64,000 nt of DNA from CANMIH01 sp049116335 (GTDB lineage: Bacteria; Pseudomonadota; Alphaproteobacteria; Rhodobacterales; Rhodobacteraceae), in NCBI GenBank assembly GCA_049116335.1, contig JAGDYZ010000012.1, positions 1 to 64,000 of the forward strand, read 5' to 3'. The notes under the pieces were generated by a model. It searched no databases. It saw nothing but the letters and a program-made list of their open reading frames with translations, and had not been told where the DNA came from. Below, piece after piece: positions 24,792-33,672 of this stretch. Numbering within the stretch: the stretch's first letter is position 1; each line of letters opens with the position of its first letter. The translations under genes were made by a program, and so were the position numbers.

Positions 24792-27700
24792 TTATTGCGA
24801 CACCTTGGGTGGGGGTCGGCGGAAAATCTCACGAAACAGACCCGGGGTGAAGACCGAAAGCGGATTTACTGCGACACGCGGCTTATCAACAGATCCGCGA
24901 ATGTTGAAGTTAAATCCGATCAGACCTTCGCCTTTGCGGGGGGACACCAACCGTCCGATGGCATTGAGCACATAGACCGGTGACACCACGCCCTGCATAT
25001 CCATGCGCCCCGCCGCGAGATCATAGTACCCATCCATTGAAATCCCCATCGAGGGACCAACCGCGCTGGATCTGCTCAGGATCACTTGGCTGGGGGTCAG
25101 GCGGAACAGCGCCTCAACCTCATCAAAGTAAATTCCAGGACCATTCAACTGGTCCAGAATGCCCACGATGCTAATTGCATCCAGCAAGGCGGCAATCGCG
25201 GGCGTATTGCGAAGCCGTGTTCCATTGATCACCAACCGGCCATCATAACTGCCCTTGCGGCCCGGTACCGGGGTCATGTCCAACCGCAGTTTGCCGTCAG
25301 AGACGTTTTTTTGCAGTCCCGCCGCGCCTAACACCCGCCCCGCATCAGTGGCGGTGATGCGGAAGGCCGAGCCACCTTGGCGCGGCACCACAACCCCGGC
25401 AATATTGGCCCCCTTGCCAAGCGACCCGGTGAATTCGCCCTGGAACCCACCACTGGTGCGGAAATCTCCACGGAAATTCCGCAGGCGAATGCTATCTGTG
25501 ACCCGCAGTTCATTTAATGCGAGCTTCATTGGCGAGCCACCCCCACCGCCGCCGCCCGTCGAGCCCGAGGCCGCAAAGTTGCTCTGCCGCAGATCAACCC
25601 GGCCCGAGGTCACTTCGATCGCGGGTGCGCGCCCTTTGCCACGTGACCGCAAGCGACCCACCACATCCATCCAAGACCCGATGCGCAGACGTGAGAGGGT
25701 GAGAGTCTCAAAGAGATTGTTCGACCCAATGGTGAGTGTGCCACGCGCGTCTAAACCAGCGGCTTTCAGACTCAGCTCATCAACAGACAGTGTCTTTCCC
25801 AAACGCCCTGAGATGCGGAAACTGCCTTTGGAATTCCGGCCCAACCGCCAGCCTAATTCAGGGATCGACAGGCCCAAGCCTGCCAGTGAACTGGTGAGTG
25901 TAAATCTAGGCGGCTGCCCCTTTGGGAGGTTGAGCTCGAACTGCCCCGTGCCTGCCCCGCTCACTAGCCCTCTGGGCAAGCCAGCGCCAAGCGCGCGCAG
26001 ATGTTTGTCACTCAGGTCCACCGCGGCGACAACACGCCCCTCACCGCCCTTGAACGGTTGGGTAAACTCGCCTCTCACAGGCACACCATCCATACGGGCC
26101 GCGCCTTTGATGCTAAACCTTGAGTTGGTGACCGTCATCTCAAGCTGGTCCGCCGCTAACACGCGATCCGGCACAATCTTGTCGCTGCGAACATCGCTGA
26201 GAACACCGGTCAGCTTCATATCAACCTGATCAAGCTTGACACCTTTGACCAGTGGAAGCTTCAGACGCCCCGATACACGCACCTGCCCCTGTGCCAGATC
26301 CGTACCTTTGTTGATCTTGCGCAGCACCCGCCAGGTGTCGTTGTCGACCAGCGCCAGCCCCGCTGTCATTGTGCCGGTTGCTCGGACCTCAACACGTCCG
26401 ATTTCGGGTTTCTGCCTCAAGTCCGGGATCACAAATTCCGAGCCGCTGACATCAATCGCTCCACCGTCACCTGGCTCGATTTGCCCGGCGTCCACCCGTA
26501 CGGACAATCTGTTGCCGTCGATCACCAAGCGCCCTTGCCCGTTAGAGACGGGTGGCAAGGCTCTGGTATAGCGCACCTCTCCACCGTCAAACCGGAAATC
26601 CAGATAGGTATGGGGCTTTTCGTTGGGCTTTGCACGCAGGGCAAATGTGATGTCACTCAGTGCACCCTTGAAAACATTCTCAACCACCCAATTGCGTGTC
26701 TTGGGTTTAAATCCTGTGGGCCAGAAAGAGAGAACCTGTTCAGGCGTCGTCTCGGTGGCAAAGGCATCAAGCGCCAACTGCCATCCATCCGCGGCCGCTG
26801 ATAGCGTACCACGGGATCGAATGGGAAGTTTGGGGTCTGTGCTGCGTAGCTCCCCTACGGTTACCTTGAAAGGATCAAACAATGATTTGAAACTGACATC
26901 AGCCCCGGCAATCCGCGCATTGTGATCAAACAATGTGCCCTGTGTCAGCTCAATGTTCGACAGGCGGAACTGCCCCGTCAGGCCCTCGGGCCAACCGGTG
27001 TCCAAACCATCCAACTGCGCCCATCCTTCGGCCCGCAACTTACCCAGTTCGGTGGTGAGTGAAATCTCATCGAAGCTAAGCTTTGCGTCCTTAGGGTTGT
27101 AGGTGAAATAGGTTTGCGCCCCATCAAACGGGATGGCGCGGGTGGCTGTCGTTGGCTGAAACACCCCTTTGCCAATGCGCAGGGTCGCAACCAAAAGCCC
27201 CAGATTGCCATCTTCACCCATTTCGGACCGCAATGCGCCGGAAATCGGGGCGTCCAGATCATCCAACCAGGCCAGAGCCGGGCTTTGGGTCGCAATGTCG
27301 CGCGCGCCCAAATCACCAAGAACGATCCCAAAATCGACGGCCGTCTCGCCAATGCGGCTTTCCGCGTTCAGCTCAACCGTGGCAACCCCTGCCCCGCCGC
27401 TGAGCAGCGCCACGTCTCCCCCCACGCGCAACCTATCACCGTCGCGCTCTAACCGAAGACGGCCTCCATCGGCAGTCCAGCCCCTCTGGGCGCGCAGGTC
27501 TTCATAGCGAATGGTCAGTGCATCCGCTTCAAATCGGGTCAGCCCGGCCAGGCGGGGTGTTTGGACGGCGCGATCAACCTGCGCCACAATCTCGGCCATA
27601 TCCGGGACCGTCGTGCCTTTGGCAAACACATCGCCCAGCGCCAAACCAAACCGCCCACGCTCGTCGCGTTGCATGGTCACAAACGCCCCAGACACCCGTA

Positions 27701-28073
27701 GCTCTTTCAACTCAAGCTTCCCGCGCATCAAGGCCGGAGCCGACAGACCGGCTTCGATATCGGAGAGCGCCGCAACGGCCTCTCCGTGTTCATTGCGTAG
27801 ATCAACATCCCAAAGCACAAAGCGCGCGAGATCCATGCCCTCGACCTGAAGGCTCATCCGGCCGAAATCCACATTCAGTCCCGGGATGGCCTCAGCCAGT
27901 CGCTGTTCGATACGGGCCCGCACCCATTCAGGCGCCTCCACTGGGCGCCCCACAAGGGCAAAGCCAACACCTGCGGCAGACACAACCATCACCAAAAACG
28001 CAATCAACGCCAGCAAACCGCCTTTGCGGCGCCGGCGGCGCGGTTGTGGGGGGATGGTGTCAGGAGCAGTCAC
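24792..28073 (-). CDS. YhdP/AsmA-like envelope protein (DUF3971)
   Basis: A 1093-residue protein starting at GTG 28073. A basic cytoplasmic N-terminus (PPQPRRRRRKGG) is followed by one membrane anchor at about residues 18-42, and the rest is predicted beta-rich periplasmic sequence. The order of segments, with AsmA-like N-terminus, DUF3971-like centre (for example KTRNWVVENVFKGALSDI) and a C-terminal DDEVEALFRLTPSQVI-like part, matches the YhdP/TamB/AsmA superfamily. These bridge-like proteins move phospholipid between inner and outer membranes. A glycine run (STGGGGGGGS) at about residue 840 looks like a linker. It is divergent from bcp and precedes queA. Confidence 0.85.
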   Translation of the reverse strand: MTAPDTIPPQPRRRRRKGGLLALIAFLVMVVSAAGVGFALVGRPVEAPEWVRARIEQRLAEAIPGLNVDFGRMSLQVEGMDLARFVLWDVDLRNEHGEAVAALSDIEAGLSAPALMRGKLELKELRVSGAFVTMQRDERGRFGLALGDVFAKGTTVPDMAEIVAQVDRAVQTPRLAGLTRFEADALTIRYEDLRAQRGWTADGGRLRLERDGDRLRVGGDVALLSGGAGVATVELNAESRIGETAVDFGIVLGDLGARDIATQSPALAWLDDLDAPISGALRSEMGEDGNLGLLVATLRIGKGVFQPTTATRAIPFDGAQTYFTYNPKDAKLSFDEISLTTELGKLRAEGWAQLDGLDTGWPEGLTGQFRLSNIELTQGTLFDHNARIAGADVSFKSLFDPFKVTVGELRSTDPKLPIRSRGTLSAAADGWQLALDAFATETTPEQVLSFWPTGFKPKTRNWVVENVFKGALSDITFALRAKPNEKPHTYLDFRFDGGEVRYTRALPPVSNGQGRLVIDGNRLSVRVDAGQIEPGDGGAIDVSGSEFVIPDLRQKPEIGRVEVRATGTMTAGLALVDNDTWRVLRKINKGTDLAQGQVRVSGRLKLPLVKGVKLDQVDMKLTGVLSDVRSDKIVPDRVLAADQLEMTVTNSRFSIKGAARMDGVPVRGEFTQPFKGGEGRVVAAVDLSDKHLRALGAGLPRGLVSGAGTGQFELNLPKGQPPRFTLTSSLAGLGLSIPELGWRLGRNSKGSFRISGRLGKTLSVDELSLKAAGLDARGTLTIGSNNLFETLTLSRLRIGSWMDVVGRLRSRGKGRAPAIEVTSGRVDLRQSNFAASGSTGGGGGGGSPMKLALNELRVTDSIRLRNFRGDFRTSGGFQGEFTGSLGKGANIAGVVVPRQGGSAFRITATDAGRVLGAAGLQKNVSDGKLRLDMTPVPGRKGSYDGRLVINGTRLRNTPAIAALLDAISIVGILDQLNGPGIYFDEVEALFRLTPSQVILSRSSAVGPSMGISMDGYYDLAAGRMDMQGVVSPVYVLNAIGRLVSPRKGEGLIGFNFNIRGSVDKPRVAVNPLSVFTPGLFREIFRRPPPKVSQ

Positions 28074-28158
28074 TGGATTACTGGCCTTGCCGAATTATCT
28101 CTGAGATGAGATTTGCTGATGCAAGCCATCATATCCCACCCCCGTAAAGGAGACATAC

Positions 28159-28611
28159 ATGTCCACCCTTGCCCCTGATTTCACTCTGCCCTCCACGTCT
28201 GGCTCTGATGTCACGCTGTCCGACCTGCGCGGCGCTCCGGTGGTTTTGTTCTTTTATCCCCGCGACAACACACCCGGCTGTACCACAGAGAGTTTAGATT
28301 TCACGGCACTAAACGCAGAATTTGTCGCTTTGGGCTGTCAGGTGTTTGGCATTTCTGCCGATGACCTCGCAAGCCACGAGAAGTTTATCAGCAAAAAGGC
28401 GCTAGGCATCCCACTTTTGGCCGACACCGAAACCACCACCTGCGCAGCCTACGACGTTTGGAAAGAAAAGAAGATGTACGGGAAAACCTTTATGGGGATC
28501 GAACGCAGCACATTCGTGATCGACGCAACCGGCGCGATTGCCAAAGAGTGGCGCAAGGTGAAAGTTGCTGGCCACGCCGCAGAAGTTCTTGAGGTGGTCA
28601 AAGCGCTCTAA
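28159..28611 (+). CDS. bcp: Thioredoxin-dependent peroxiredoxin (BCP/PrxQ)
   Basis: Reduces hydrogen peroxide and organic hydroperoxides. The 150-residue protein has PxxxTxxC as YPRDNTPGCTTES, with the peroxidatic cysteine in PGC, and an arginine in GIERSTFVID. The position where 2-Cys PrxQ usually has a resolving cysteine five residues later is occupied by serine/leucine (CTTESLDF), so this looks like a one-Cys-type BCP. AAAGGAG precedes the ATG. It is followed 41 bases later by the DUF455 gene. Confidence 0.94.
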   Translation: MSTLAPDFTLPSTSGSDVTLSDLRGAPVVLFFYPRDNTPGCTTESLDFTALNAEFVALGCQVFGISADDLASHEKFISKKALGIPLLADTETTTCAAYDVWKEKKMYGKTFMGIERSTFVIDATGAIAKEWRKVKVAGHAAEVLEVVKAL

Positions 28612-28652
28612 CGCTCTTGGCAAGGAACCGGCATCATGGCACATCCCGGCGC

Positions 28653-29477
28653 ATGAAAAGCTTGAGCGAAATGGCGGTGGATGTTCTGACCACTGCGAAT
28701 GGCCGTGAAAAAACCGCGAAATCGCGGGACTATGCAGCCCAGTGGTTTGCCGCCCGTGCGGCAGGCACTCCCCTTGCAATTGGGCGGGCGGATCCACCGC
28801 TTCGCCCGGCCCGGCCTGTTGAACCTGCGCTTTTGGACCCACGTGACGTCCCAAAGCGCAAGCCCGGCAGCCCACAAGGGCGCATTGCCCTGCTTCACGC
28901 CGTTGCGCATATTGAACTCAATGCCGTCGATCTGCACTGGGACATCATCCCCCGCTTTGCCGACGTTGAAATGCCGCTTGGTTACTATGACGACTGGGTC
29001 AAAGCAGCCGATGAAGAATCCAATCATTTCAATCTTATCTGCGACTGCCTTGAAGACCTCGGCAGTTACTATGGCGCCCTGCCCGCCCATGCGGGTATGT
29101 GGCGCGCCGCCGAAGACACAAAAGACGATCTTATGGGGCGTCTCGCAGTTGTCCCGATGGTGCTTGAGGCGCGTGGCCTGGATGTCTCGCCTGGCATGAT
29201 CGAGATCTTTCGCAAAGCGGGCATCGACAAGGCCGTTGCCTCGATGGAAGTGATCTATGCCGAAGAAGTTGGGCATGTCGCCTATGGCAGCAAGTGGTTT
29301 CACTTCCTGTGCGGGCGCCACAACCTTGACCCGAAAGACGAATTCCACGCTCTCGTACGCAAATATTTCCATGGTGCTTTGAAACCGCCGTTCAACGAGG
29401 AAAAGCGCGCCGAAGCGGGCCTGCCCCCAGACTTCTACTGGCCGCTGGCGGATCAACTTCCACCCAGAAAGGTCTAA
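28653..29477 (+). CDS. DUF455 ferritin-like protein
   Basis: A 274-residue cytoplasmic protein of the DUF455 family, which has a ferritin-like four-helix fold. Candidate metal ligands are visible in AVAHIELNAVDLHWD, ADEESNHFNLICD, VLEARGLDVSP and YAEEVGHVAYGSKWF (Glu and His in helical EExxH/ExxH arrangements). The activity is not known. ATG 28653 is chosen; TTG 28617 is an alternative with no better ribosome binding site. Confidence 0.88.
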   Translation: MKSLSEMAVDVLTTANGREKTAKSRDYAAQWFAARAAGTPLAIGRADPPLRPARPVEPALLDPRDVPKRKPGSPQGRIALLHAVAHIELNAVDLHWDIIPRFADVEMPLGYYDDWVKAADEESNHFNLICDCLEDLGSYYGALPAHAGMWRAAEDTKDDLMGRLAVVPMVLEARGLDVSPGMIEIFRKAGIDKAVASMEVIYAEEVGHVAYGSKWFHFLCGRHNLDPKDEFHALVRKYFHGALKPPFNEEKRAEAGLPPDFYWPLADQLPPRKV

Positions 29478-29637
29478 TTTCGGCGAATTTTCGCCATTTC
29501 GGCCACAGCTTGCCGATCTGACGAATCACTGTTGCCAAAATGCTTGCAAGAGGGAGATGCGCTGGCTACTCCCTTTGGCAAGGTGCCGAAAACCTAACTC
29601 GAGCACCAAATGGGACGGGTTACAAAGGACGGACCAG

Positions 29638-30954
29638 ATGAGATCACGTCTGGCGATCAAGACACATGCGCTCCTTGAGCGTTTCTTCCCCGAGCGTCGG
29701 CTCTTTTTGCGGTCTGATACAGATACGCGATTTATCCGGCTGAAATCGGGCACCCAGGCAATTGCCTTTACCGGTGCCACGGTTGTCGTGGGGTGGTCGA
29801 TTATCGCAACTGCCATCTTGTTGATGGATTCGATTGGCTCGGGCAATTTCCGCGAACAGGCCCGCCGCGAACAAATCACCTATCAACAACGGCTCAACGC
29901 CCTGTCCAACGAACGCGACATGCGCGCCTCTGAGGCCGTCGCTGCTCATGACCGGTTCACCGCTGCGCTGCGCCAGATCTCTCTGATGCAGACCGAGCTG
30001 CTGGAATCCGAGACGCGGCGACGCGAATTGGAAACCGGGATCGACGTCATTCAGGCTACCCTGCGTGACACCATGAACCAGCGCGAAGAAATCAACGCCC
30101 GCCTCGCCTCTCTGCAAGAGCAGATCGACGGAAATGGTCAGGCGCTCGCCGCTGGCACCGCCGAAAGCGACGGCACTTTGGATTTCCTCGCCGAAGCTCT
30201 GGCGCGCACCGCCGCCGAACGTGATCAGGTCGTTGTTGATGCACAAGAGGCCCTGACCCGCGCTGCGGAAATGGAAGCCGAGGTTGCCATGATGGAGGAC
30301 GCCAATGATCGCATCTTCCGTCAGCTTGAAGACGCCATGACCGTCTCGGTCGCGCCACTGGACAAGATGTTCAAGGCCGCAGGCATGAATCCCGATTCGA
30401 TCCTCAAGCAGGTGCGCAAAGGCTATTCCGGTCAGGGCGGACCGCTCATGCCCTTGAGCTTTTCGACCCGTGGCCACGGCACATTGCCTCAGGACACTGA
30501 CCGCGCCAATTCGATCCTTGAAGACATGGACCGTCTGAACCTGTATCGGATTGCCGCGTCGAAGGCGCCTTTCGCCTCGCCGCTGAAAAATGCCTTCCGC
30601 TTTACGTCACCTTACGGCATGCGTTGGGGCCGTTTGCATGCGGGTACGGATTTTGCCGCACCCCATGGCACCCCGATCTACGCCACCGCAGATGGGGTTG
30701 TGACCCATGCTGGCTGGTCATCTGGCTATGGACTTCTGGTCAAAATCCAGCATGAATTCGGTATTGAAACCCGCTACGCGCATAACTCGAAACTGTTCGT
30801 AAAGGTCGGACAAAGGGTCTCGCGCGGGCAAAAAATTACTGCTATGGGGAACACTGGACGATCGACCGGGACCCATCTGCACTATGAAGTTCGAGTGGGT
30901 GGCAAACCCGTCAACCCCATGATCTATATCGAGGCTGCGAACGATGTTTTCTAA
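29638..30954 (+). CDS. M23-family peptidase with N-terminal anchor and coiled coil
   Basis: A 438-residue cell-wall hydrolase (LytM-like endopeptidase). A membrane anchor lies at about residues 44-66, then a long coiled-coil region (about 75-240) rich in Glu/Arg/Gln. The C-terminal LytM domain has zinc ligands in GRLHAGTDFAAPHG (HxxxD) and GTHLHYEVRVGG (HxH), both intact, so it is probably active. ATG 29638 is preceded by AAAGGACGG. It overlaps the bactofilin gene by 11 bases. Confidence 0.94.
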   Translation: MRSRLAIKTHALLERFFPERRLFLRSDTDTRFIRLKSGTQAIAFTGATVVVGWSIIATAILLMDSIGSGNFREQARREQITYQQRLNALSNERDMRASEAVAAHDRFTAALRQISLMQTELLESETRRRELETGIDVIQATLRDTMNQREEINARLASLQEQIDGNGQALAAGTAESDGTLDFLAEALARTAAERDQVVVDAQEALTRAAEMEAEVAMMEDANDRIFRQLEDAMTVSVAPLDKMFKAAGMNPDSILKQVRKGYSGQGGPLMPLSFSTRGHGTLPQDTDRANSILEDMDRLNLYRIAASKAPFASPLKNAFRFTSPYGMRWGRLHAGTDFAAPHGTPIYATADGVVTHAGWSSGYGLLVKIQHEFGIETRYAHNSKLFVKVGQRVSRGQKITAMGNTGRSTGTHLHYEVRVGGKPVNPMIYIEAANDVF

Positions 30955-31453
30955 AAGCAAAATCAACGAGCCCGGCCATAAAGCCGAAGAGACAACTGCC
31001 AAACCCGCAGCTGCTCCTGAGGCTCCTCGCCCGGCTCCCAGTGACTTCAAGGCGACCGCGCCCAAGCCGAAGCCTGCCGCATCGGTGCTAAGCTCGGATC
31101 TGCACATCACTGGCAATATCAAAACAACCGGCGACATTCAGGTCGAAGGCACTGTCGAAGGCGACATTCGTGCCCACCTGCTGACCATCGGTGAATCGGC
31201 CACCATCAAAGGCGAAGTGATTGCCGACGATGTTGTGATCAACGGCCGTATCGTGGGCCGTGTTCGTGGTTTGAAAGTCCGTCTGACCGCCACCGCGCGC
31301 GTCGAAGGTGACATCATCCACAAGACCATCGCCATTGAATCCGGCGCCCACTTTGAAGGTTCGGTTCAGCGTCAAGACGACCCGCTCAATGGCGGCAAAG
31401 CCCGTCCGATTCCAGGAGCAGCGCCCGCCGCTGCAGCGCCTCTGGAAGGCTGA
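30944..31453 (+). CDS. Bactofilin
   Basis: A 169-residue cytoskeletal protein of the DUF583 family. The disordered N-terminus is Lys/Pro/Ala-rich (EETTAKPAAAPEAPRPAP); the central beta-helix (about residues 50-145) has repeats such as ITGNIKTTGDIQVEGTVEGD and GRIVGRVRGLKVRLTATARV. Bactofilins polymerise without nucleotide and can recruit M23 peptidases such as LmdC. The 11-base overlap with the M23 gene points to coupled expression and a common function in envelope shape. Confidence 0.95.
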   Translation: MFSKSKINEPGHKAEETTAKPAAAPEAPRPAPSDFKATAPKPKPAASVLSSDLHITGNIKTTGDIQVEGTVEGDIRAHLLTIGESATIKGEVIADDVVINGRIVGRVRGLKVRLTATARVEGDIIHKTIAIESGAHFEGSVQRQDDPLNGGKARPIPGAAPAAAAPLEG

Positions 31454-31471
31454 TCGCTTAGATCTAGTTGC

Positions 31472-31508
31472 AAAAAGCGCCGCAGGAGTAAATCCTGCGG
31501 CGCTTTTT
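31472..31508. terminator. Perfect 16-bp intrinsic terminator, bidirectional
   Basis: AAAAAGCGCCGCAGGA (31472-31487) and TCCTGCGGCGCTTTTT (31493-31508) pair perfectly around GTAAA. It has a U-tract on either strand. It sits between the convergent bactofilin gene (ends 31453) and the MCP gene (ends 31532), so it can serve both. Confidence 0.92.
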
Positions 31509-31531
31509 CTTTATGAGCTTTCAGGCCTCGG

Positions 31532-33319
31532 TTAGGAGGCTAGAGCATATCCGTGATCATCCATCCCAGATGCAGGTGACTGAGCCGGCAGCTGGAACTG
31601 ACGGGCCGCAGTGCGCAGCTCATCGACACTATTGCGCAGGCGCAGCGTGGTGGCTGAGGTTTCCTCAAACATGGCTGCATTGCGCTGGGTCACCTCATCA
31701 AGCTGGTTGGCGGCGGTGGCCACTTCCCCCAGCCCGCGCGCCTGATCGGTCGTCGCTTCTGCAACAGCGCGGATCAGCTTTTGCAGCTCAGTCACATTCT
31801 CACCAATCTGGTTCAACGCAGCCCCAGAATCCTGCGCCAGAGAGGCCCCCGCCTCAACCTGTTCATTGGCATTGGTGACCAATCCGGTGATGTCTTTGGC
31901 CGCCTGCGATGCCCGAACAGCCAGCCCGCGCACTTCTTCGGCGACAACCGCAAAGCCACGGCCCGATTTGCCTGCGCGCGCCGCCTCGATTCCTGCATTC
32001 AGGGCCAACAGATTGGTCTGGAACGCAATGTCATCAATCAAAGTGATGAAACCTAGGATCTCTTTGGAGCTGCCTTCGATTTCATCCATCGCCTTGATGG
32101 TCTGTGACACGACATCCTGTCCACTTTCAGACAACATCTTTGATGCCTCAGCCCGCTCAGACGCCATATGGGTCTCGCCCTCAGATTCACGCACGGAATC
32201 TGTCAGAACGTTCAAAGCCGCTGTAGTCTCTTCAAGCGAGGCCGCCTGGGTCTCAGTCCGGCGGCTCAACTCCTGCGAGGAGGACTCAAGCGATGCGCTC
32301 TCAGAGGAGATGTCACTGATCCCCTCAAGAAGCAGACGGATCAGATTGGTAATCCGCTCAACGGCAGCATTGAAATCGCGCCGGGTGGTCTCGAACTCAC
32401 CAGGGAAGGCCTGATCGATGTGGCAGGTCAGATCACCATCGGCCAGCGCCGCCAGTTTGGCGTTCAACACTTCAACTACCTGCGCCTGCTCTTCCACACG
32501 CTGCATGTCGCGCTGCTCAAGCTCATTGCTGTGGCGCATGGCATCCCGCAGGATCTCAAGCCCTCGTGCCATTTCGCCAATCTCGCTGCGGTTCTCCACA
32601 TCCGTGACATCGCTTTCGACGTCCTTTTCCGACAACGTGGAAATCCGGGCGCGCAACCGCTCAAGCGGGCGTGTGACACTACGGGTGAGGAAAAACGAAA
32701 TGGTGGCCATCGCCCCTGCGGCCACCAGCAGGGCAACCAAGGTGGCATTTCGTAGAATGGCGACATCCGCGGCGATGTCTTCCACATAGGCGCCAGTACC
32801 GATCATCCAGCCCCAAGGCCCAAACAAGCGACCGTAGCCAATCTTCTGCAGCTGCACATCGCTGTCTGGTTTCTGGAAATGATAGACAACGGGGCCGTGA
32901 CCGTCCGGGCCCTGAACAATTTTGATCATCTCTTCGAGGATCAGTACGCCATTGACATCAGCCAGATCCATTTTGTTCTGGCCAATCCAATCCGGCATGA
33001 AGGGGTGAACCAGTGTTACCCCCTGTAGGTCATAGGCGAAGAAATACCCCGCCGTGCCAAATCGAAGCCCATTGAGGGCCTCTGCCCCCCGCGCCTGAGC
33101 CTCTTCCAGCGTCATGGTCCCCGCCTGAACCTGTGCATCCAGCGATCCCAGAAGCGTGGTCGCAGTTTCGGTCAGATTGGCAAGCTCCTGCTCTCTCATC
33201 TTATATGTGGTGTCCGAGGACTGGTTGATCAGAAACAGCGCCAAGGCCGCCATGGCGAAGATGGCGAAACCAGCCATTGCATACACACGAGTTGAGATCT
33301 TGAAGAACGAAGTGGGCAT
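31532..33319 (-). CDS. Methyl-accepting chemotaxis protein with Cache-type sensor
   Basis: A 595-residue transducer. TM1 is at about residues 15-33, followed by a periplasmic single-Cache-type domain (about 40-190, with FGTAGYFFAYDLQGVTLVHP and YGRLFGPWGWMIGTGAYVE), TM2 (about 195-215), HAMP, and the cytoplasmic signalling hairpin. The tip IDDIAFQTNLLALNAGIEAARAG is intact in outline (FQTNLLALNAGIEAARAG), so CheA/CheW coupling is likely. The C-terminus lacks the NWETF-type receptor pentapeptide. Start ATG 33319 has GAGG upstream. A second MCP gene lies upstream on the same strand. Confidence 0.94.
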   Translation of the reverse strand: MPTSFFKISTRVYAMAGFAIFAMAALALFLINQSSDTTYKMREQELANLTETATTLLGSLDAQVQAGTMTLEEAQARGAEALNGLRFGTAGYFFAYDLQGVTLVHPFMPDWIGQNKMDLADVNGVLILEEMIKIVQGPDGHGPVVYHFQKPDSDVQLQKIGYGRLFGPWGWMIGTGAYVEDIAADVAILRNATLVALLVAAGAMATISFFLTRSVTRPLERLRARISTLSEKDVESDVTDVENRSEIGEMARGLEILRDAMRHSNELEQRDMQRVEEQAQVVEVLNAKLAALADGDLTCHIDQAFPGEFETTRRDFNAAVERITNLIRLLLEGISDISSESASLESSSQELSRRTETQAASLEETTAALNVLTDSVRESEGETHMASERAEASKMLSESGQDVVSQTIKAMDEIEGSSKEILGFITLIDDIAFQTNLLALNAGIEAARAGKSGRGFAVVAEEVRGLAVRASQAAKDITGLVTNANEQVEAGASLAQDSGAALNQIGENVTELQKLIRAVAEATTDQARGLGEVATAANQLDEVTQRNAAMFEETSATTLRLRNSVDELRTAARQFQLPAQSPASGMDDHGYALAS

Positions 33320-33672
33320 GATACCGGCCTCTTGTTTGCATTTGGCCTCAACCTCAGTCGCCACTCTAAACAAGGTATGAACGCCTCACCTAGTCGGACG
33401 TAACACCTCGCGATATCTAAAGAATTAGTTCCCTAAAATTGTCCCCGATCTGATGCTCATTGGAGCACTGCACAAGTTTTAATCCTTAGAGATTAGCAGG
33501 CATATACGAAGGAATAGAAACACTTCTCCTTTGCGCCATTCATCCGAATCATCTGCCACCGCAGGCAGGCCCACAGTCCCTGCCTCGGTGTTGTGGTCCA
33601 GATCATGCCCAGAAACAGGTCAGAATTCTTCCAACCCGGCGCGTGCCCCAATCAGATGACACCATTCACATT
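33320..33672. other. Gene-free stretch between tandem MCP genes
   Basis: No ORF with support is present. The right part contains a weak inverted repeat AGGCAGG/CCTGCCT near 33563-33586. The stretch must hold the promoter of the first MCP; no site could be fixed. Confidence 0.4.
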
